A DNA stretch of 64,000 nucleotides from Microvirga vignae (lineage in GTDB: Bacteria > Pseudomonadota > Alphaproteobacteria > Rhizobiales > Beijerinckiaceae): assembly GCF_001017175.1 (NCBI RefSeq), contig NZ_LCYG01000016.1, positions 294,569 to 358,568 on the forward strand. Direction: 5' to 3'. Within the stretch, counting starts at the first letter, position 1. Each line of letters begins with the position of its first letter. Made by a program: the position numbers and the translations under genes. Shown piece after piece: positions 1-9,615 of this stretch. The notes below the pieces were generated by a model. The model made no database searches and was not told the origin of the DNA. It worked only from the letters and a program-made list of their open reading frames with translations.

Positions 1-672
1 CTCCTCGCGCGTTTCGAGGATGAGTGCCGCCAACCGCTCCACCGTCTCGCGGCGCGCAGCGGCGACGGCGATGGCAAGCTCCGCCACCTCGCGCTCCAGC
101 GCATCGAGCCAGAGGCGGTCGTCGGGATTGTCCTCGAGCACGCGATTGCGGGAGCGCAGCGCCCGTTCGAGAGCATTCACGCGCGCACCATGCTCGGCAT
201 CGACGGCGAGGACAAGGCGGTCGAGAAAACGGCGGCGATCGCCAGCGGGCCCGCGAAACAGCGCATCGAGATCGGGCGTGAGCCAGACCACACGGAGGAA
301 TTCCGCGAAAGCCGTGGGCGAGGATGCGGTCGTGCCATCGATACGGCAGATGCGCGAGGATCGGCCGATTTCGCTTTGAGGCTCAATCCCGGTGCCGAGG
401 CGATGCTCGCCGTAGGGTGCGTCAAGGGTGAGTGAAATGGCAAACGAGCCGGGGCCGCCCTGGCGTGCCATATCGCCCAGTTCTGCGCGGCGCAAGCCGC
501 GTCCGGGCATGAAGAGAGAGATTGCCTCCAGCACATTGGTCTTGCCCGCGCCGTTCTCGCCGACAAGCGCGACGAGTTGGCGCGACACGGGGAGGTCCAG
601 ACTCGCATAGGTACGAAAATCCTGGAGGATCAGGCGGGCGATTCGGGACGCGGGGACAGGAGCGGAGGACAT
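1..672 (-). CDS. recF: DNA replication/repair protein RecF (3' end outside window)
   Basis: This is the N-terminal 224 residues of RecF, an SMC-like ATPase that helps load RecA at gaps through RecFOR. The Walker A motif GENGAGKT lies at residues 38-45, preceded by the family-typical strand RLILQDFRTY. The ATG at 672 follows a GGGAG ribosome site. The frame stays open to the window edge, so the C-terminal part, including Walker B and the signature motif, is outside. It lies downstream of dnaN on the same strand, the classic dnaA-dnaN-recF order, but a 261-bp gap with a palindromic repeat separates it from dnaN, so it may have its own promoter. The identification rests on the P-loop context and synteny. 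Confidence 0.93.
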   Translation of the reverse strand, partial: MSSAPVPASRIARLILQDFRTYASLDLPVSRQLVALVGENGAGKTNVLEAISLFMPGRGLRRAELGDMARQGGPGSFAISLTLDAPYGEHRLGTGIEPQSEIGRSSRICRIDGTTASSPTAFAEFLRVVWLTPDLDALFRGPAGDRRRFLDRLVLAVDAEHGARVNALERALRSRNRVLEDNPDDRLWLDALEREVAELAIAVAAARRETVERLAALILETREE

Positions 673-933
673 GCGCTCCCTTCATTCAGGAGCAAGCGCG
701 AAAGATCAAGCGTCGGCACGGCCAAACCGCATTTTACGATTGTCGCGAGGGCTCCCTTGATCATGGTCAGGCTTGTTATGGGCGGGCTTTTCCCGGCCAC
801 CCCGATGATGAGAAGCGCCGCGCCTCTTAAGAAACGAGATCACCGGCACGAGGCCGGTGATGACAAGGAGCCTGATTCTGAAAAACGATCCCGGATCGAC
901 TGACGCCGTCCGGGATGACGCCTGTCAAAATGC
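673..933. repeat. recF-dnaN spacer with palindromic repeat (family D)
   Basis: This 261-bp spacer has no credible gene. Positions 836-919 hold a repeat built from ATCACCGGCAC/GGCCGGTGATGACA and GATCCCGGATCG followed by CCGGGATGAC. A clearly related copy lies at 57099-57180 next to the NhaD-like gene. The arms can fold on either strand, so it could stop transcripts leaving dnaN, although no U-tract is seen. Confidence 0.6.
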
Positions 934-2052
934 TTACACGCGCATCGGCATCAGGACGTAGAGCGCTGCTGCGCCCTCGCGGTCCTGAATGACGGTGGGG
1001 GAGCCGGGATCGGCGAGCTTGAACAGGGCCGTGTCACCGTCGAGCTGGGCCGTGATGTCGAGCAGATACCGGGCATTGAAGCCGATATCGATCGGAGTCG
1101 CATCATAATCGACCTCGATCTCTTCCGTCGCGCTGCCCGAATCCGGGTTGTTGACGGTGAGGGTCAGACGGCCGTCGGCAAGGGCGAGCTTCACCGCGCG
1201 GCCACGCTCGGAGGAGATGGTGGAAACGCGATCCACGGCCTTGGCGAAATCGCCGCGCTCGACCACGAGGATCTTGTCGTTACCGGCAGGAATGACGCGT
1301 TGGTAATCCGGGAATGTGCCGTCGATGAGCTTCGAGGTCAGCACGACGCCATCGAACGTCAGTCGCACCTTGGCCGAGGACAGCTCGATGGTGACGTTCT
1401 CGGAGCCGTCCTCGACGAGCTTCACGATCTCGGCCACCGCTTTACGCGGAATGATCACGCCGGGCATGCCTTCCGAGCCGGTGGGAGCGGGAAGCTCCAC
1501 ACGGGCTAGGCGGTGACCGTCGGTGGCAACCGCACGCATCATGAGCTGACCGCCCACATCAAGCGTGTGGAGATAGATGCCGTTGAGATAATAGCGCGTC
1601 TCTTCCGTCGAGATCGCGAACTGCGTCTTCTCGATCAGGCGCTTGAGATCGGCGGCAGCCAGCGTGAAGCGGTGCGGCAGGTCGCCGGCGGCGAGATCCG
1701 GGAAGTCGCTCTCCGGCAAGGCCTGCAGCATGAAGCGCGAGCGGCCCGAGCGGATCTGCATCTGGCCCATGTCGGCCGTCATCTCCAGCGACACCTGGGC
1801 GCCTTCGGGCAGCTTACGCACGATGTCGTAGATCATGTAGGCCGGAACCGTGGTGGAGCCTGCCTCCGCGATGTCGGCGGGGATCGTCTCCGTCACCTCG
1901 ATGTCGAGGTCGGTCGCGCGCAGGCGCAGGGTTCCGTCTTCCGCGCGCAGCAGCACGTTCGACAGGATCGGAATGGTGTTGCGGCGCTCGACAACGCGAT
2001 GCACATGCCCCAACGCCTTCAGAAGAGCGGCGCGCTCAACAGTAACTCTCAT
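934..2052 (-). CDS. dnaN: DNA polymerase III sliding clamp (beta subunit)
   Basis: DnaN forms the ring-shaped processivity clamp that holds DNA polymerase III on DNA. The 372-residue product has the usual length and the alphaproteobacterial N-terminus MRVTVERAALLKALGHVHRV, followed by RRNTIPILSN. The C-terminus YVLMPMRV is also typical. I chose the ATG at 2052 because AGGTG sits six bases upstream; a GTG three codons earlier (2061) would add MPV but overlaps that ribosome site. It lies 143 bp downstream of dnaA on the same strand and is probably cotranscribed with it. No residue looks unusual. Confidence 0.97.
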   Translation of the reverse strand: MRVTVERAALLKALGHVHRVVERRNTIPILSNVLLRAEDGTLRLRATDLDIEVTETIPADIAEAGSTTVPAYMIYDIVRKLPEGAQVSLEMTADMGQMQIRSGRSRFMLQALPESDFPDLAAGDLPHRFTLAAADLKRLIEKTQFAISTEETRYYLNGIYLHTLDVGGQLMMRAVATDGHRLARVELPAPTGSEGMPGVIIPRKAVAEIVKLVEDGSENVTIELSSAKVRLTFDGVVLTSKLIDGTFPDYQRVIPAGNDKILVVERGDFAKAVDRVSTISSERGRAVKLALADGRLTLTVNNPDSGSATEEIEVDYDATPIDIGFNARYLLDITAQLDGDTALFKLADPGSPTVIQDREGAAALYVLMPMRV

Positions 2053-2195
2053 AACCGGCACCTATTGTCGGCAAAATTCTTGGCCCTCCCCAAAGGGGAG
2101 CAAGCGAGGCGGCAAGATTGGCTGTTGTTGCCCGAGAAAGCAAGCCATGCCTTGGGCAGTCTCGAATAGGCTCCCAAGCCGCCTCGGGTAAGGGA

Positions 2196-3698
2196 TTATT
2201 CCTGCAGCATCCGCTTGAGGAGCTCGACCTCATCCGAGAGCGCATGGTCCTCTCCCAGAGCCTTCTCGATCTTGCGCACCGCATGGAGCACGGTGGTGTG
2301 ATCGCGCCCGCCGAAGCGGCGGCCGATCTCCGGCAGGGAGCGTAACGTCAGCACCTTGGACAGATACATGGCGATCTGGCGCGGACGCACTACGGCGGCG
2401 GTTCGGCGCTCGGAGAGGATATCCGAGCGGGAGACGTTGTAGCGCGAGGCCACCAGCTTCTGGATGTCCTCGATCTTCACGCGCTTGGGTTCGCGGTTGC
2501 GCACGAGGTCGCGGATCGCGGTCTCGGCGGTCTCGAGCGTGATGGCCGAACCAGTGAGCGTGGCGTGCGCCAGCAGGCGGTTGACCGCGCCCTCGAGATC
2601 ACGGCCGTTCGCCGTGATGGAGCGAGCAACATAGGAGATGACGCTGGGGCCCACCTCGAAGGTCGGGTGAATGGTCTTCAGCGCCTCGATGCGGGTGGAC
2701 AGGATCGAGGTACGGAGCGCTTCGTCGAGCGCCGTCACTTCGACCACGAGACCGCCGGCCAAGCGCGAGCGCACGCGCTCGTCGAGATTTTCGAGATCCG
2801 CCGGCGGGCGGTCGGCCGCGATCACGATCTGGCGGCCCGCATCGATGAGGGCGTTGAGCGTGTGGCCGAATTCCTGCTGGATCTGCTTGCCCTGGATGAA
2901 CTGCACGTCGTCGATGATAAGGAGATCGATGCCGCGCAGGCGCTCCTTGAAGGCGAGCGACGTCTGGGCTTTGAGCGATGCGACGAAGCCGTACATGAAG
3001 CGGTCGGCGGTGAGATAGATGACGCGGCGGCCTTGCGAGCGCATCTCATGGCCGATGGCGTGCAGCAGATGGGTTTTGCCGAGGCCCACACCCGCATGCA
3101 GATAAAGCGGGTTGTAGATCACCTGACCGTTCGGCGCATGGGCCACACGGTCCGCGGCAGCATGCGCCAGCGCATTGGAGCGGCCAACGATAAAGCTTTC
3201 GAAGGTCAGGCGCGGGTCGAGCGGCGCACCACCGAGATCGGAGTTTTCACTCCGCTCTTCCTGCGGAATCGTGAGCGAGGGCGCCTTCGGCTCGCTGGCT
3301 TGGGCCGCGGTTGGCACGGGAGCGGCCGTGCTCGGGCGCGGAGCCTCGTTGGGGCGGCGCTGCGGGGCAGCGTCGCGACCAAGGGTGTTGCGCACACCGA
3401 TCACCACGCGCTCCACGTCATTGGTCTCGGAGCGATAAACCGACAGGACACGGTCTGCGTAGTGCGACTCAATCCAGCTCTTCAGGAAGCGGGTGGGCAC
3501 TGTCAGATAGGCGCAGCCCTCCACCACCGAATCCAATTCCAGGCGGCCGAACCAGCTGGCAAAGATATCCTCGCCCAGCTCGGCGCGAAGGCGGCGCTTC
3601 ACCCGCGCCCAGACATCTGCTGCCGTTTGCTGGCCGGAAGAGTCCATGCCGCTCTCATTGGCAGCGGCAAAGGTTCGGTGGTCCTCGCTGCGATACAT
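2196..3698 (-). CDS. dnaA: Chromosomal replication initiator DnaA
   Basis: DnaA is an AAA+ ATPase that binds DnaA boxes and opens the replication origin. The 500-residue protein shows the N-terminal DnaB-interaction domain (about 25-105), a Pro/Ala-rich linker (about 110-160), Walker A GVGLGKT at 203-209, Walker [10 protein letters not shown] at about 259-267, and the DNA-binding signature [12 protein letters not shown] from about 463. The ATG at 3698 follows GGAGGG with six-base spacing; a 38-codon upstream extension in frame is Arg/Ser-rich and lacks family character. The upstream gap is AT-richer and carries a perfect DnaA box and many GANTC sites, which fits autoregulation and CcrM control as in Caulobacter. 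This last point is inference. Confidence 0.97.
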   Translation of the reverse strand: MYRSEDHRTFAAANESGMDSSGQQTAADVWARVKRRLRAELGEDIFASWFGRLELDSVVEGCAYLTVPTRFLKSWIESHYADRVLSVYRSETNDVERVVIGVRNTLGRDAAPQRRPNEAPRPSTAAPVPTAAQASEPKAPSLTIPQEERSENSDLGGAPLDPRLTFESFIVGRSNALAHAAADRVAHAPNGQVIYNPLYLHAGVGLGKTHLLHAIGHEMRSQGRRVIYLTADRFMYGFVASLKAQTSLAFKERLRGIDLLIIDDVQFIQGKQIQQEFGHTLNALIDAGRQIVIAADRPPADLENLDERVRSRLAGGLVVEVTALDEALRTSILSTRIEALKTIHPTFEVGPSVISYVARSITANGRDLEGAVNRLLAHATLTGSAITLETAETAIRDLVRNREPKRVKIEDIQKLVASRYNVSRSDILSERRTAAVVRPRQIAMYLSKVLTLRSLPEIGRRFGGRDHTTVLHAVRKIEKALGEDHALSDEVELLKRMLQE

Positions 3699-4620
3699 CA
3701 AATTCCCTCCACGAGATTCCTGCCGAACTTGGCTAGAATCCCCACGCATGACCCGTTTTGAACAAGAAAAGCGGACCCGCTTCACAGGTTGTTCAAAACG
3801 TGGCGCCCCCAATTGTACTGAAGATTATCAAACGGTTTTTAAGTCGAGGCGATCTGAAAGCGTCGCCTCTTGTCCACCTTCTCAAGCTCTATCAAGTCTA
3901 CCCCTAGGTAAGGGACGTGCTTTCGTTTGCTTCTTGGTAGAATGAAACAAAGCCCTGACCCCGTGGTTGTGTTCTATAGCTTGTGACTTGAGTGGATGAC
4001 TTAACGGCAAGCCGTTGAAGTAAGTCGACCATATACAGGGTGGGTGAGGGCGCGCAACACGGTCGAGTCAACAGGCATCCTGCCGATATCCCCAAAACGG
4101 CTCCACAGACCCGTCCACAGCTTTTGGGGTGCGACGATAAAGTCCTGACTCTTCAACCGATTCGCTGTTTCATCCCACCCTGTTGCACCGTCTAAAAAAA
4201 GCTTCTTCCTGAAACGTTGATTCAGGATCGATTCGGGGTGTGTCGAGGTGTGATTCCGATGCTTCGCGACCCTTTGCCTGCTAAGCTATTGAACAAACTT
4301 GGCATTTTATGTGCAACTTGAATCTCTGTTGCGTGTTCTTTCACCCCGCTTTTTGACCATAAAGTCAAGCTCGCGTGTGGATAAAAAGGCGGCAAAGAAT
4401 GCTGCCAGAATGGTGCGATTTTCTCCCTCTTCGAGTGGTCAGGAAAGAAATTGGAAAGGACTCTCGGAAGGCAGCTGAAGTGCCTCTTTCCCGCTCTGTG
4501 AGAGGAGGCTGGTGAGGGTGCGTGAGAGTTGTGTGACTGACGCAAAACCCAACCTCTCCCGAGCGGGGAAGCTCAATCCGGGTGAATGCGTCAGGTGAGA
4601 GGCGGCTGTTTCAAGACAAC
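3699..4620. promoter_or_regulatory. Long dnaA upstream gap: promoter and possible origin region
   Basis: This is one of the two longest gene-free stretches of the window, and it is AT-richer than its flanks. It contains one consensus DnaA box (4376-4384), several 7/9 matches such as TTGTCCACC near 3869, and nine GANTC sites between 3736 and 4463, seven of them within 4148-4463. Short frames here are not supported by codon use or ribosome sites. It must hold the dnaA promoter. Whether it is also oriC is open, because many Rhizobiales place oriC near hemE. Confidence 0.6.
4376..4384 (-). promoter_or_regulatory. Consensus DnaA box
   Basis: TGTGGATAA is the exact reverse complement of the consensus TTATCCACA. 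It lies 678 bp upstream of the dnaA start in the AT-rich gap between dnaA and rpsT. Confidence 0.65.
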
Positions 4621-4647
4621 AAAAAACCCGGCCGCGAGGCCGGGTTT
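4621..4647 (-). terminator. Rho-independent terminator of rpsT
   Basis: Read on the minus strand, this is CCCGGCC, a four-base loop and GGCCGGG followed by a run of six T. It starts 28 bp past the rpsT stop codon and isolates rpsT from dnaA. Confidence 0.9.
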
Positions 4648-4674
4648 GATGATCTCGTTTAGCCTGATGGCTAA

Positions 4675-4941
4675 TTAAGCGCTCAGGGCCCTGATGCGGC
4701 TCGTCAGGCGTGACACCTTCCGGGAGGCGGTGTTCTTGTGCACGATGCCCTTCTGGGCAGCACGCATCATCTCCGGCTCGGCGGCGCGGAGCGCGGCGAA
4801 AGCCTCTGTCTGGTTGCCGGAGGCGATTGCCTCTTCGACCTTGCGCACGAAGGTCCGCATGCGGCTGCGGCGCGACTTGTTGATCGCGGTGCGCTTCGCA
4901 ATCTTGCGGGTCATCTTCTTGGCGGACACGGTGTTGGCCAT
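4675..4941 (-). CDS. rpsT: 30S ribosomal protein S20
   Basis: This is a small basic protein that binds 16S rRNA early in 30S assembly. The 88-residue product begins [20 protein letters not shown] and ends in the helical, Ala/Arg-rich [12 protein letters not shown], as the family does. The ATG at 4941 follows GAGGA; a TTG two codons earlier is in frame but poorly placed. Adjacency to dnaA is conserved in alphaproteobacteria. It ends at a clear intrinsic terminator (4621-4647). Confidence 0.97.
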   Translation of the reverse strand: MANTVSAKKMTRKIAKRTAINKSRRSRMRTFVRKVEEAIASGNQTEAFAALRAAEPEMMRAAQKGIVHKNTASRKVSRLTSRIRALSA

Positions 4942-5026
4942 GGCCAATCCTCGTTCTTTAAAAGTCCGACGCGACAGGCCAGGCTTGGAGCCCCGTCAGC
5001 GACCGGTTGATTGAATGGAAACCGAA

Positions 5027-5049
5027 GAGCCCGCGGGACGCGCGGGCTC
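5027..5049 (-). terminator. Possible terminator downstream of the TSUP gene
   Basis: A perfect 9-bp GC stem (GAGCCCGCG/CGCGGGCTC) with a 5-base loop lies about 60 bp after the transporter stop. On the minus strand it is followed by TTCGGTTT, a weak T-rich tail, so termination is plausible but not certain. Confidence 0.5.
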
Positions 5050-5109
5050 GTGTGGGGCGGCTTATAGACGTGATCCTTCAGAACGTCAATGTCCGCGCGC
5101 CTTTGCGCG

Positions 5110-5931
5110 TCAAAAAAGCGCCGCGACGGTTTTCAAAGCGCCCTCCGACAGTATCCGGCGCCAGGGATTGGCGGGGTCGAGAAGCAGCCGCAACGCCATC
5201 GCCGCCGAGACCAGAACGAGCAGCGGACGGATGAGCCGGGCCCCCAGCCGCATGGCAAGGCGCGAGCCCACCTGCGCGCCGAGAAACGAGGCTGCGGCCA
5301 TCACGAGCCCCAAAGGCCAGACCACGGCTCCGGTCGCCGCATAGAGAAGAAGGCTGCCGAGGTTGCTCGCCAGGTTCAGGAGCTTGGTATGGGCGGTGGC
5401 CCGCACCACCCCGTAGCCGAGGAGCGTCACGAAGGCGAGCATATAGAAGGAGCCGGCGCCGGGCCCGAAGATGCCGTCATAGAAGCCGACCGCCACGGGC
5501 GCGGTGAAGCCAAAGGTAAGCGCCGTCATCCGGGCATGGGCATCCTCGTCCTTCACCTTCCGCGAAAGGGCGAAATAGAAGGCGATGGCGATCAACAGCA
5601 CCGGGATCAGCATCTCCAGCACGGAGCGTGGCAGGAAGCGCACGCAGAGGGCTCCGGCAACGCCGCTGATGAAGGCCGTCCCGGTTAAGACCCAGGCCTT
5701 GCGCCACTCGATCATCCCCCGGCGTCCGAAGGTGTAGGTGGCGGAAGCAGCCGCGAAGGCGCCCTGCACCTTGTTTGTGGCAATGGCACCGGCCGGGCTT
5801 AAGCCCGCGAGGAGGAGAGCAGGCACCGTCAGCAACCCGCCGCCGCCTGCGATGGAATCCACGAAGCCTGCGAAAAAAGAGATCGCGGCTAAGGCCGCGA
5901 TCATGTCGAAACCGATTTCTGGCACGATCAC
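5110..5931 (-). CDS. TSUP (TauE/SafE) family membrane transporter
   Basis: This is a predicted inner-membrane anion exporter of the sulfite/organosulfur TSUP family. The 273-residue protein shows about eight hydrophobic segments and the family's N-terminal signature [22 protein letters not shown], with a matching second half around the [11 protein letters not shown] segment. It starts at a GTG (5931) that overlaps the stop codon of the upstream enoyl-CoA hydratase by four bases, so the two are translationally coupled. The substrate cannot be read from the sequence. YfcA-like proteins of this size are usually unassigned. Confidence 0.85.
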   Translation of the reverse strand: MIVPEIGFDMIAALAAISFFAGFVDSIAGGGGLLTVPALLLAGLSPAGAIATNKVQGAFAAASATYTFGRRGMIEWRKAWVLTGTAFISGVAGALCVRFLPRSVLEMLIPVLLIAIAFYFALSRKVKDEDAHARMTALTFGFTAPVAVGFYDGIFGPGAGSFYMLAFVTLLGYGVVRATAHTKLLNLASNLGSLLLYAATGAVVWPLGLVMAAASFLGAQVGSRLAMRLGARLIRPLLVLVSAAMALRLLLDPANPWRRILSEGALKTVAALF

Positions 5932-6701
5932 TGGTCTTTGAACTCGGCCGCGCGCTTTTCTACGAAGGCGGCCATGCCTTCCTTCTGGTCGGCGGTGGCG
6001 AACATGGCGTGGAACACGCGGCGCTCGAAGCGGATGCCCTCGGTGAGGGTCAGCTCGTCGGCGCGGTTGATGGTTTCCTTCGTCATCATGGCAATCGGCA
6101 GCGACATGGAAGCGATGGTCTCCGCCGTCTTCATGGTCTCAGTCATGAGGTCCGCGAGAGGCACCACGCGGGCGACGAGGCCGGAGCGCTCGGCCTCTTC
6201 CGCGCCCATCATGCGTCCGGTGAGGCACATCTCCATGGCCTTGGCCTTGCCGATGAGGCGGGTGAGGCGTTGCGTGCCGCCCATGCCGGGCATGACGCCG
6301 AGCTTGATCTCGGGCTGGCCGAACTTGGCGTTGTCGGCGGCGATGATGAAATCGCACATCATGGCGAACTCGCAGCCGCCGCCCAGGGCAAAGCCCGCGA
6401 CCGCCGCGATCATGGGCTTGCGCCGTCCCGCCACCTTCTCCCAGCCGGAGAAAAGGTTGTCGAGATAGATCTGCGGATAGGTGAGCGACGCCATTTCCTT
6501 GATGTCGGCGCCGGCGGCGAATGCCTTCTCGGAGCCGGTGACCACGATGCAGCCGATCTTCGCGTCGGCCTCGAAGGTGTCGAGGGCCTGGTTCACCTCG
6601 TTCAGAAGCTGCGAATTGAGGGCGTTCAGGGCCTGGGGCCGGTTGAGGGTGATGAGCCCCACCTTGCCGCGCGTCTCAACGAGAATCGTCTCATAAGCCA
6701 T
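5928..6701 (-). CDS. Enoyl-CoA hydratase (crotonase family)
   Basis: It hydrates trans-2-enoyl-CoA to 3-hydroxyacyl-CoA in fatty-acid or branched-chain degradation, in the cytoplasm. The 257-residue protein resembles short-chain enoyl-CoA hydratase. The oxyanion-hole segment AAGADIKEM is at about 62-70, and both catalytic glutamates are visible, E111 in GGGCEFAMM and E131 in GQPEIKLG, with the 20-residue spacing typical of true hydratases. The ATG at 6701 follows a strong GGAGGAG site, so the longer in-frame start upstream is rejected. The last codons overlap the transporter start by four bases. Upstream lies the composite repeat at 6771-6880. Confidence 0.92.
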   Translation of the reverse strand: MAYETILVETRGKVGLITLNRPQALNALNSQLLNEVNQALDTFEADAKIGCIVVTGSEKAFAAGADIKEMASLTYPQIYLDNLFSGWEKVAGRRKPMIAAVAGFALGGGCEFAMMCDFIIAADNAKFGQPEIKLGVMPGMGGTQRLTRLIGKAKAMEMCLTGRMMGAEEAERSGLVARVVPLADLMTETMKTAETIASMSLPIAMMTKETINRADELTLTEGIRFERRVFHAMFATADQKEGMAAFVEKRAAEFKDQ

Positions 6702-6770
6702 GCCGGTATCTCCTCCCCGATGGAGATTCACCGGTAGGCGAGGGCAAGGGTGTCAGGCAAGCGGAAACTA

Positions 6771-6880
6771 GAGCATCGGACCCAAAAGTGGCTCCACTTT
6801 TGGGACTCGAACGATGCTCCCTTTTTAAGTATCGCATCGTTCGAGGCGGAAAACCGAATCCACCTTTCCGCACGATGCGC
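6771..6880. repeat. Composite palindromic repeat, copy 1 (units A+B)
   Basis: Unit A (6771-6819) is an imperfect palindrome, GAGCATCGG with AAAAGTGG facing CCACTTTT with CGATGCTC. Unit B (about 6833-6880) pairs GCATCGTTCG...GGAAAACC with CCTTTCCGCACGATGCGC. The same A and B units recur at 26673-26776 and 60853-60987, and a decayed A unit is at 63805. All lie between genes. Confidence 0.85.
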
Positions 6881-6928
6881 GAATGGCCGCGCCTTGAACC
6901 TTTCGGCAAGGCGCGGGGTGAAGAGGCT

Positions 6929-7726
6929 TTACTCGACCACCTTGCGATAAAGGTGCCAGGTGGCGTGACCTAGGATCGGCAGCACCACGGCCAAGCCGAC
7001 GAAGAGCGGGATGAAGCCGACGACGAGCGCCCCGGCGACGATCAGCGCCCAGACCAGCATGGAACCGGGATTGGCGGCGACCGCCCGGAACGACGTGATG
7101 ATCGCCGGAATTGCGCCTACGTCCCGATCGACCAGGAGCGGGAACGAGATCACGCTCAGGCAGAACACCGCGGCGCTGAAAATAAAGCCGAGCGCATTGC
7201 CCACGACGATGAGGGTCCAGCCCTTCTGCGTGGTGAACACCTCACTGAGGAAGGCACCGATGGATTCAGGGGCGCGCCAGCCGAAGAGGGATTGATAAAG
7301 CGCCTGCGCCGTCAGGAGCCAGGCGATGAAGATCACCATCAGCAGGACGCCAAGCGCCGCGATGGAGCCGATGGAGTGCGAGTAGAAGACGTTGGAGACG
7401 CTGCTCACGGAAACGTCCTGTCCGCGTTCACGCTCGCGGCTGATCTCGTAAAGGCCCACGGCAGCGAGCGGTCCCACCAGGGCGAAGCCCGACATGAGGG
7501 GGAAGAGGAGCGGCAGCATATTGTAGCCGAAGGCAAGGCCCGCGAAGAAGATGCCGAGGAGTGGATACATCAGGCAGATGAAGAAGATGTGCGTCGGAGC
7601 GGCCCAGAAATCCGCGGCGCCCTGCCTCAACGCGTCCATGAGGTCACGGGTGCTGATCCGGCGGATGCCCAGGTGCTCCGATACCGGGTCTCTTTGGACA
7701 TGGGAGAAGACATCGAGTTTGGCCAT
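6929..7726 (-). CDS. DUF2189 family integral membrane protein
   Basis: This 265-residue protein begins with a soluble stretch (about 1-45) and then has about six hydrophobic segments. The order of motifs, a DLMDALRQGAADF segment, a membrane hairpin, then GPLAAVGLYEISRERERG, matches the DUF2189 family, whose function is not established. The ATG at 7726 follows CAGGAGGG. It is flanked by the composite repeat downstream and mutM upstream on the same strand; the 144-bp gap to mutM makes cotranscription possible but not evident. No enzymatic motif is seen. Confidence 0.85.
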   Translation of the reverse strand: MAKLDVFSHVQRDPVSEHLGIRRISTRDLMDALRQGAADFWAAPTHIFFICLMYPLLGIFFAGLAFGYNMLPLLFPLMSGFALVGPLAAVGLYEISRERERGQDVSVSSVSNVFYSHSIGSIAALGVLLMVIFIAWLLTAQALYQSLFGWRAPESIGAFLSEVFTTQKGWTLIVVGNALGFIFSAAVFCLSVISFPLLVDRDVGAIPAIITSFRAVAANPGSMLVWALIVAGALVVGFIPLFVGLAVVLPILGHATWHLYRKVVE

Positions 7727-7870
7727 GGCGGTCCCTCCTGAACCTCGAGTTCAAGCGGTCGCGAGCCTGTCATGCAGAAGATGCCGACGGTAAGGTCGCA
7801 ACCTGCAGAGCAAGAAGAATGGATGCCTTTTCAGGCTTTTTTGCGAGAGGCTGATGCGCGCCTGATCCGA

Positions 7871-8767
7871 TTATCGAGCGCGGGGCCGCTTCTGGCAGAC
7901 AGGGCAATAGAAGGTCGACCGGCCGGATTGTACGAGGCGTTCCACCGTGCCGGTGCATTCGGGCGCCACGCAGGGCTCTCCCTCACGGTCATAGACGCGG
8001 AAGGAATGCTGGAAATAGCCGAGCGAGCCATCGACCTGCGCGTGATCCCGCAAGGTCGAGCCGCCCGCCTCCACGGCCTCCGAGAGGACATCGCGGATCA
8101 CCTCGGCGAGCTGGTGCGCCTTCTCCGTCGGCTTCCCGGCCTTGGTGGCGAGCGACCCTGCCCGAGCCTCCGGATGGAGGCCGGTGCGGAACAGGGCCTC
8201 GCAGACATAGATGTTGCCGAGTCCTGCGACGAGGCGCTGGTCGAGGAGGGCGGCTTTGAGCGGCGTGCGCCTGCCGGCAAAAAGATTGGCGATGGTCTCG
8301 CCCGAGAGTTCGTTGCCCAAGGGCTCGATGCCCATCTCGGCGAAATGCTTGCAGGTTTCGATCTCGGAACGTGGCACCAAATCCATGAAGCCGAAGCGGC
8401 GGGCATCGTTATAGGTCACGCTCGCCCCGTTGGAGAGCCGGAAGACCACGTGGTCGTGGTTCCCCAGGCCTCCGTGCTCATGATGGAACTCCCCCGGCAT
8501 CCGGGTGGCGCCGCCTTGAGTGACCAGGAAGCGTCCTGACATGCCGAGATGCATGATCAACACCTCGCCGGAGGAGAGATCGGCCAAGAGATACTTGGCC
8601 CGGCGGCCCAAAGCCCTAACCTCCTGTCCTTCCAGGCGCTCCGTGAACCGTTCGGGGAATGGAAAGCGCAGGTCCGGGCGGCGCTGCACCACCTTGGTGA
8701 AGCGGGCTCCCACCATGGCGGGCTCCAGGCCCCGGCGCACGGTTTCGACTTCGGGCAGTTCGGGCAT
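7871..8767 (-). CDS. mutM: Formamidopyrimidine-DNA glycosylase
   Basis: It removes 8-oxoguanine and formamidopyrimidines from DNA and nicks the abasic site. The 298-residue protein begins [16 protein letters not shown], which supplies the catalytic Pro2 and Glu3. Lys58 lies in [10 protein letters not shown]-terminal zinc finger uses C266, C271, C288 and C291 and ends in CPVCQKR. Pro2 must follow the initiator Met, so the start is fixed at 8767 and the much longer open frame upstream is discarded. It is divergent from ubiE with a 96-bp shared promoter region. Confidence 0.97.
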   Translation of the reverse strand: MPELPEVETVRRGLEPAMVGARFTKVVQRRPDLRFPFPERFTERLEGQEVRALGRRAKYLLADLSSGEVLIMHLGMSGRFLVTQGGATRMPGEFHHEHGGLGNHDHVVFRLSNGASVTYNDARRFGFMDLVPRSEIETCKHFAEMGIEPLGNELSGETIANLFAGRRTPLKAALLDQRLVAGLGNIYVCEALFRTGLHPEARAGSLATKAGKPTEKAHQLAEVIRDVLSEAVEAGGSTLRDHAQVDGSLGYFQHSFRVYDREGEPCVAPECTGTVERLVQSGRSTFYCPVCQKRPRAR

Positions 8768-8863
8768 CAACCATCTCTTCGGTTCTTGAGGCTCCTTACA
8801 TAGCCATCGGGCCCCGCTTCCGCTATGGATCGCCGTTAAGATGCGACATGAGGGTGATAGAGC

Positions 8864-9613
8864 ATGACCGACGAGACCACCCATTTCGGGTTTCAGTCCG
8901 TGCCCCTGGGCGAGAAGCAGGATCGCGTGAACGAGGTCTTCCGCTCGGTGGCGAGCCGCTACGATCTCATGAACGACCTCATGTCCGCAGGCCTTCACCG
9001 GCTCTGGAAGGACAATCTCATTTCGACGCTGCGTCCACCCAAGGACCGGCCCTTCCGCCACCTCGATGTCGCCGGCGGCACGGGGGATATCGCCTTCCGC
9101 ATTCTCGATTCAGGCGGACCGCAGACCCGTGTGACCGTCCTCGACATCAACGGCGAGATGCTGAAAGTCGGCGCCGAACGTGCCGGTTACCGTTATGAAG
9201 GGCGCATCGACTTCGTCGAGGCGAATGCGGAAGAGCTGCCGCTCGAGTCCAACACCTATGACGCCTACACCATCGCCTTCGGCATCCGAAACGTGCCGCG
9301 TATCGATGCGGCGCTGCGCGAGGCGCATCGGGTTCTGAAGCCCGGTGGGCGCTTCCTTTGCCTCGAATTCTCGAAGGTGGACGTGCCGCTCATCGACAAG
9401 GTCTACGATGCCTATTCCTTCAACGTCATTCCGCGCATGGGCCAGATGGTGACGGGGGATGCCGAGTCCTATCAGTATCTCGTGGAATCGATCCGTAAAT
9501 TCCCGCCGCCTGCTGCCTTCGCGCACATGATCGAGGAGGGGGGCTTCAAGCGCGTCACCTATCGCCAGCTCACGGCAGGCGTGGTTGCCATTCACTCAGG
9601 CTGGAAGATCTGA
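8864..9613 (+). CDS. ubiE: Ubiquinone/menaquinone C-methyltransferase UbiE
   Basis: It is a SAM-dependent C-methylase of the benzoquinol ring in ubiquinone synthesis. The 249-residue sequence carries the UbiE N-terminal motif [21 protein letters not shown], the SAM-binding glycine motif [13 protein letters not shown] (about 66-78), and [13 protein letters not shown] (about 160-172). The ATG at 8864 follows an AGGGTGA site. The stop is two bases from the GTG of ubiB, so the two ubiquinone genes form one unit with coaBC and dut. Confidence 0.97.
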   Translation: MTDETTHFGFQSVPLGEKQDRVNEVFRSVASRYDLMNDLMSAGLHRLWKDNLISTLRPPKDRPFRHLDVAGGTGDIAFRILDSGGPQTRVTVLDINGEMLKVGAERAGYRYEGRIDFVEANAEELPLESNTYDAYTIAFGIRNVPRIDAALREAHRVLKPGGRFLCLEFSKVDVPLIDKVYDAYSFNVIPRMGQMVTGDAESYQYLVESIRKFPPPAAFAHMIEEGGFKRVTYRQLTAGVVAIHSGWKI

Positions 9614-9615
9614 GC

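Noticed and set aside
4222-4545. 107-residue minus-strand frame in the dnaA upstream gap
   Set aside because: It lacks a ribosome site, its sequence is Ser/His/Pro-rich without motif, and it covers the GANTC cluster; regulatory DNA is more likely.
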